64,000 bases of DNA from Spirogloea muscicola (taxonomy: Eukaryota > Streptophyta > Zygnematophyceae > Spirogloeales > Spirogloeaceae): NCBI GenBank assembly GCA_009602725.1, contig WELB01000143.1, positions 1-64,000 of the forward strand, given 5' to 3'. Within the stretch, counting starts at the first letter, position 1; each line of letters begins with the position of its first letter. Made by a program: the position numbers and the translations under genes. The notes beneath the pieces are model-generated. The model was given only the letters and a program-made list of their open reading frames with translations, was not told the origin of the DNA and searched no databases. Of this stretch, positions 63,187 through 64,000 are shown one piece after another.

Positions 63187-64000
63187 GCCGCGCCGCCGGC
63201 TGCGCCGTCGGGCCCGCTCTGGCGCGCCGCCGCGGCGCCCTCCCCCCAGGATGTCCGCGCTCTCCTGCCCGACCAGCTCCCTGCGGCCAGCCGCCCCGGC
63301 CTCTACACGCCCCCTTCCGCCCGCAGGGACGCAGACGGCCCGGCCGCCGTGGCGTCCGCTTCCCTCGCCGTCGCCGTGGTGAGGCCCGTGGTGCTGCGCG
63401 GCGAAGAATTTCCTGCGCTGCAGGTCGCCGTTGCGGCGTCCGCCGCTCATCAGCCCCGCCAGAAGCAGCAGCAGCTGCCGCCGCAGCATCATCCCCAGCA
63501 GAGCGGGCCTTCGCACGGCCCCGCGGGTGACGACGAGGCCGCGCGGCTGCAGCAGAAGCCCGGTGCCGCGCTGCAAGAGGGCAACGAGGAGGACTGGCAG
63601 CGGCAGCTGCCAGCTGCGGCAGGGGCCAAGGAGAGGGCCAGCCACAGTCTGTTTGACGATGCGCGCTCCGACCCGCGAGGGCCGACGCGGCTTCTGCATG
63701 CGCAGCAAGAGCCGGGGCGCATGTGGGCCGACGACGAGCGAGCCCCGTCCTCGGGACTCTCCAGAGGAGGAGCAGGGGGGGGTGTGCCCGGCTGGGAGGA
63801 GGCGGGGTACAAGCGCCAGGAGTTTGCCATGAGCAGGCTCGACATCTTCCCAGCGCCTGCTCGCATTAAGGACGACTTCGTGCTCAGCCCGCTGTACGGA
63901 GCGGGCCGGTCCATTCGGGAAGGGCCAGGGCCAGACCGGCTGCCGGGCTATCCCCCCGGCATGCCACCGCGGCGGCGCGATGGACCCAAAGAGGCTGCTG
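63187..64000 (+). CDS. proline/glutamine-rich protein, partial (possibly MOS1/BAT2-N-like)
   Basis: One frame stays open for 271 codons from the gap edge to the window end, with no start or stop inside. The protein is low in complexity: Ala/Pro-rich at first, then VVLRGEEFPALQVAVAA, a Gln/His stretch (QKQQQLPPQHHPQQS), then EDWQRQL, MWADDERAPSS, EFAMSRLDIFPAPARIKDDF, GAGRSIREGPGPDRLPGYPP. LRGEEFPALQ resembles the GEDFPSLQ motif of plant MODIFIER OF SNC1 (MOS1) and the BAT2/PRRC2 N-terminal domain, proteins linked to RNA and expression control; this rests on one motif and is tentative. The long open GC-rich frame with biased composition supports a real exon. The 5' end lies in or beyond the gap, the 3' end beyond the window. 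Confidence 0.55.

Noticed and set aside
62387-63382. Frames of 331 and 450 residues across the gap
   Set aside because: Most of their length is N; they are artefacts of reading through unknown bases.

Overview
The window looks like a stretch of a nuclear chromosome from a green alga (Chlorophyta, class not determined). Its three recognisable host genes are of plant type: a membrin-type Golgi SNARE, a plant monoacylglycerol-lipase-like hydrolase, and a complete UBP12/13 (USP7-type) deubiquitinase. A fourth, proline-rich open frame runs off the right edge. GC content is high, the genes are split by many short introns, the LTR elements are plant-like chromoviruses with an initiator-tRNA-Met-type primer site, and a short plant-type telomere motif (CCCTAAA) is present. 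A gap of 765 N (62421-63185) and one N at 4213 show this is draft assembly.

Layout. (1) 1-4090: nested fragments of non-LTR retrotransposons (LINEs) whose C-termini carry a CCHC-type zinc finger and a restriction-like endonuclease module. (2) 4210-5193 (+) membrin and 5946-8617 (-) lipase, tail to tail. (3) 8942-11115: more nested LINEs. (4) 12283-47675: an almost unbroken block of broken Ty3/gypsy elements with chromodomains, partial and solo LTRs, and a 190-bp perfect-arm palindrome at 27782-28214. (5) 49387-56676 (-): UBP12-like gene with 29 exons, 1125 residues. (6) 57018-62420: LINE fragments again. (7) 62421-63185 gap, then a coding exon to the window end.

The most unusual feature is the LINE zone. 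At least four LINE families end in the same kind of 3' stem-loop (GGGCTGGC, short loop, GCCAGCC) followed by an ATGGG-containing end and often a TTC repeat. Insertions consisting only of this 60-120 bp end are scattered through the LINE bodies with visible target duplications of 4 to 13 bp. Two of them sit exactly in the stem-loop of another family, with GGCTGGAAAA and GGCTGGGAGA as target duplications. One LINE copy ends at such an internal tail, which suggests the stem-loop is the recognition signal of the reverse transcriptase. LINE tails stay out of the LTR block and LTRs stay out of the LINE zones.

The host genes have no evident common pathway: membrin acts in ER-Golgi membrane fusion, the lipase in lipid hydrolysis, UBP12 in deubiquitination. 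LINE insertions reach close to the 5' end of all three.
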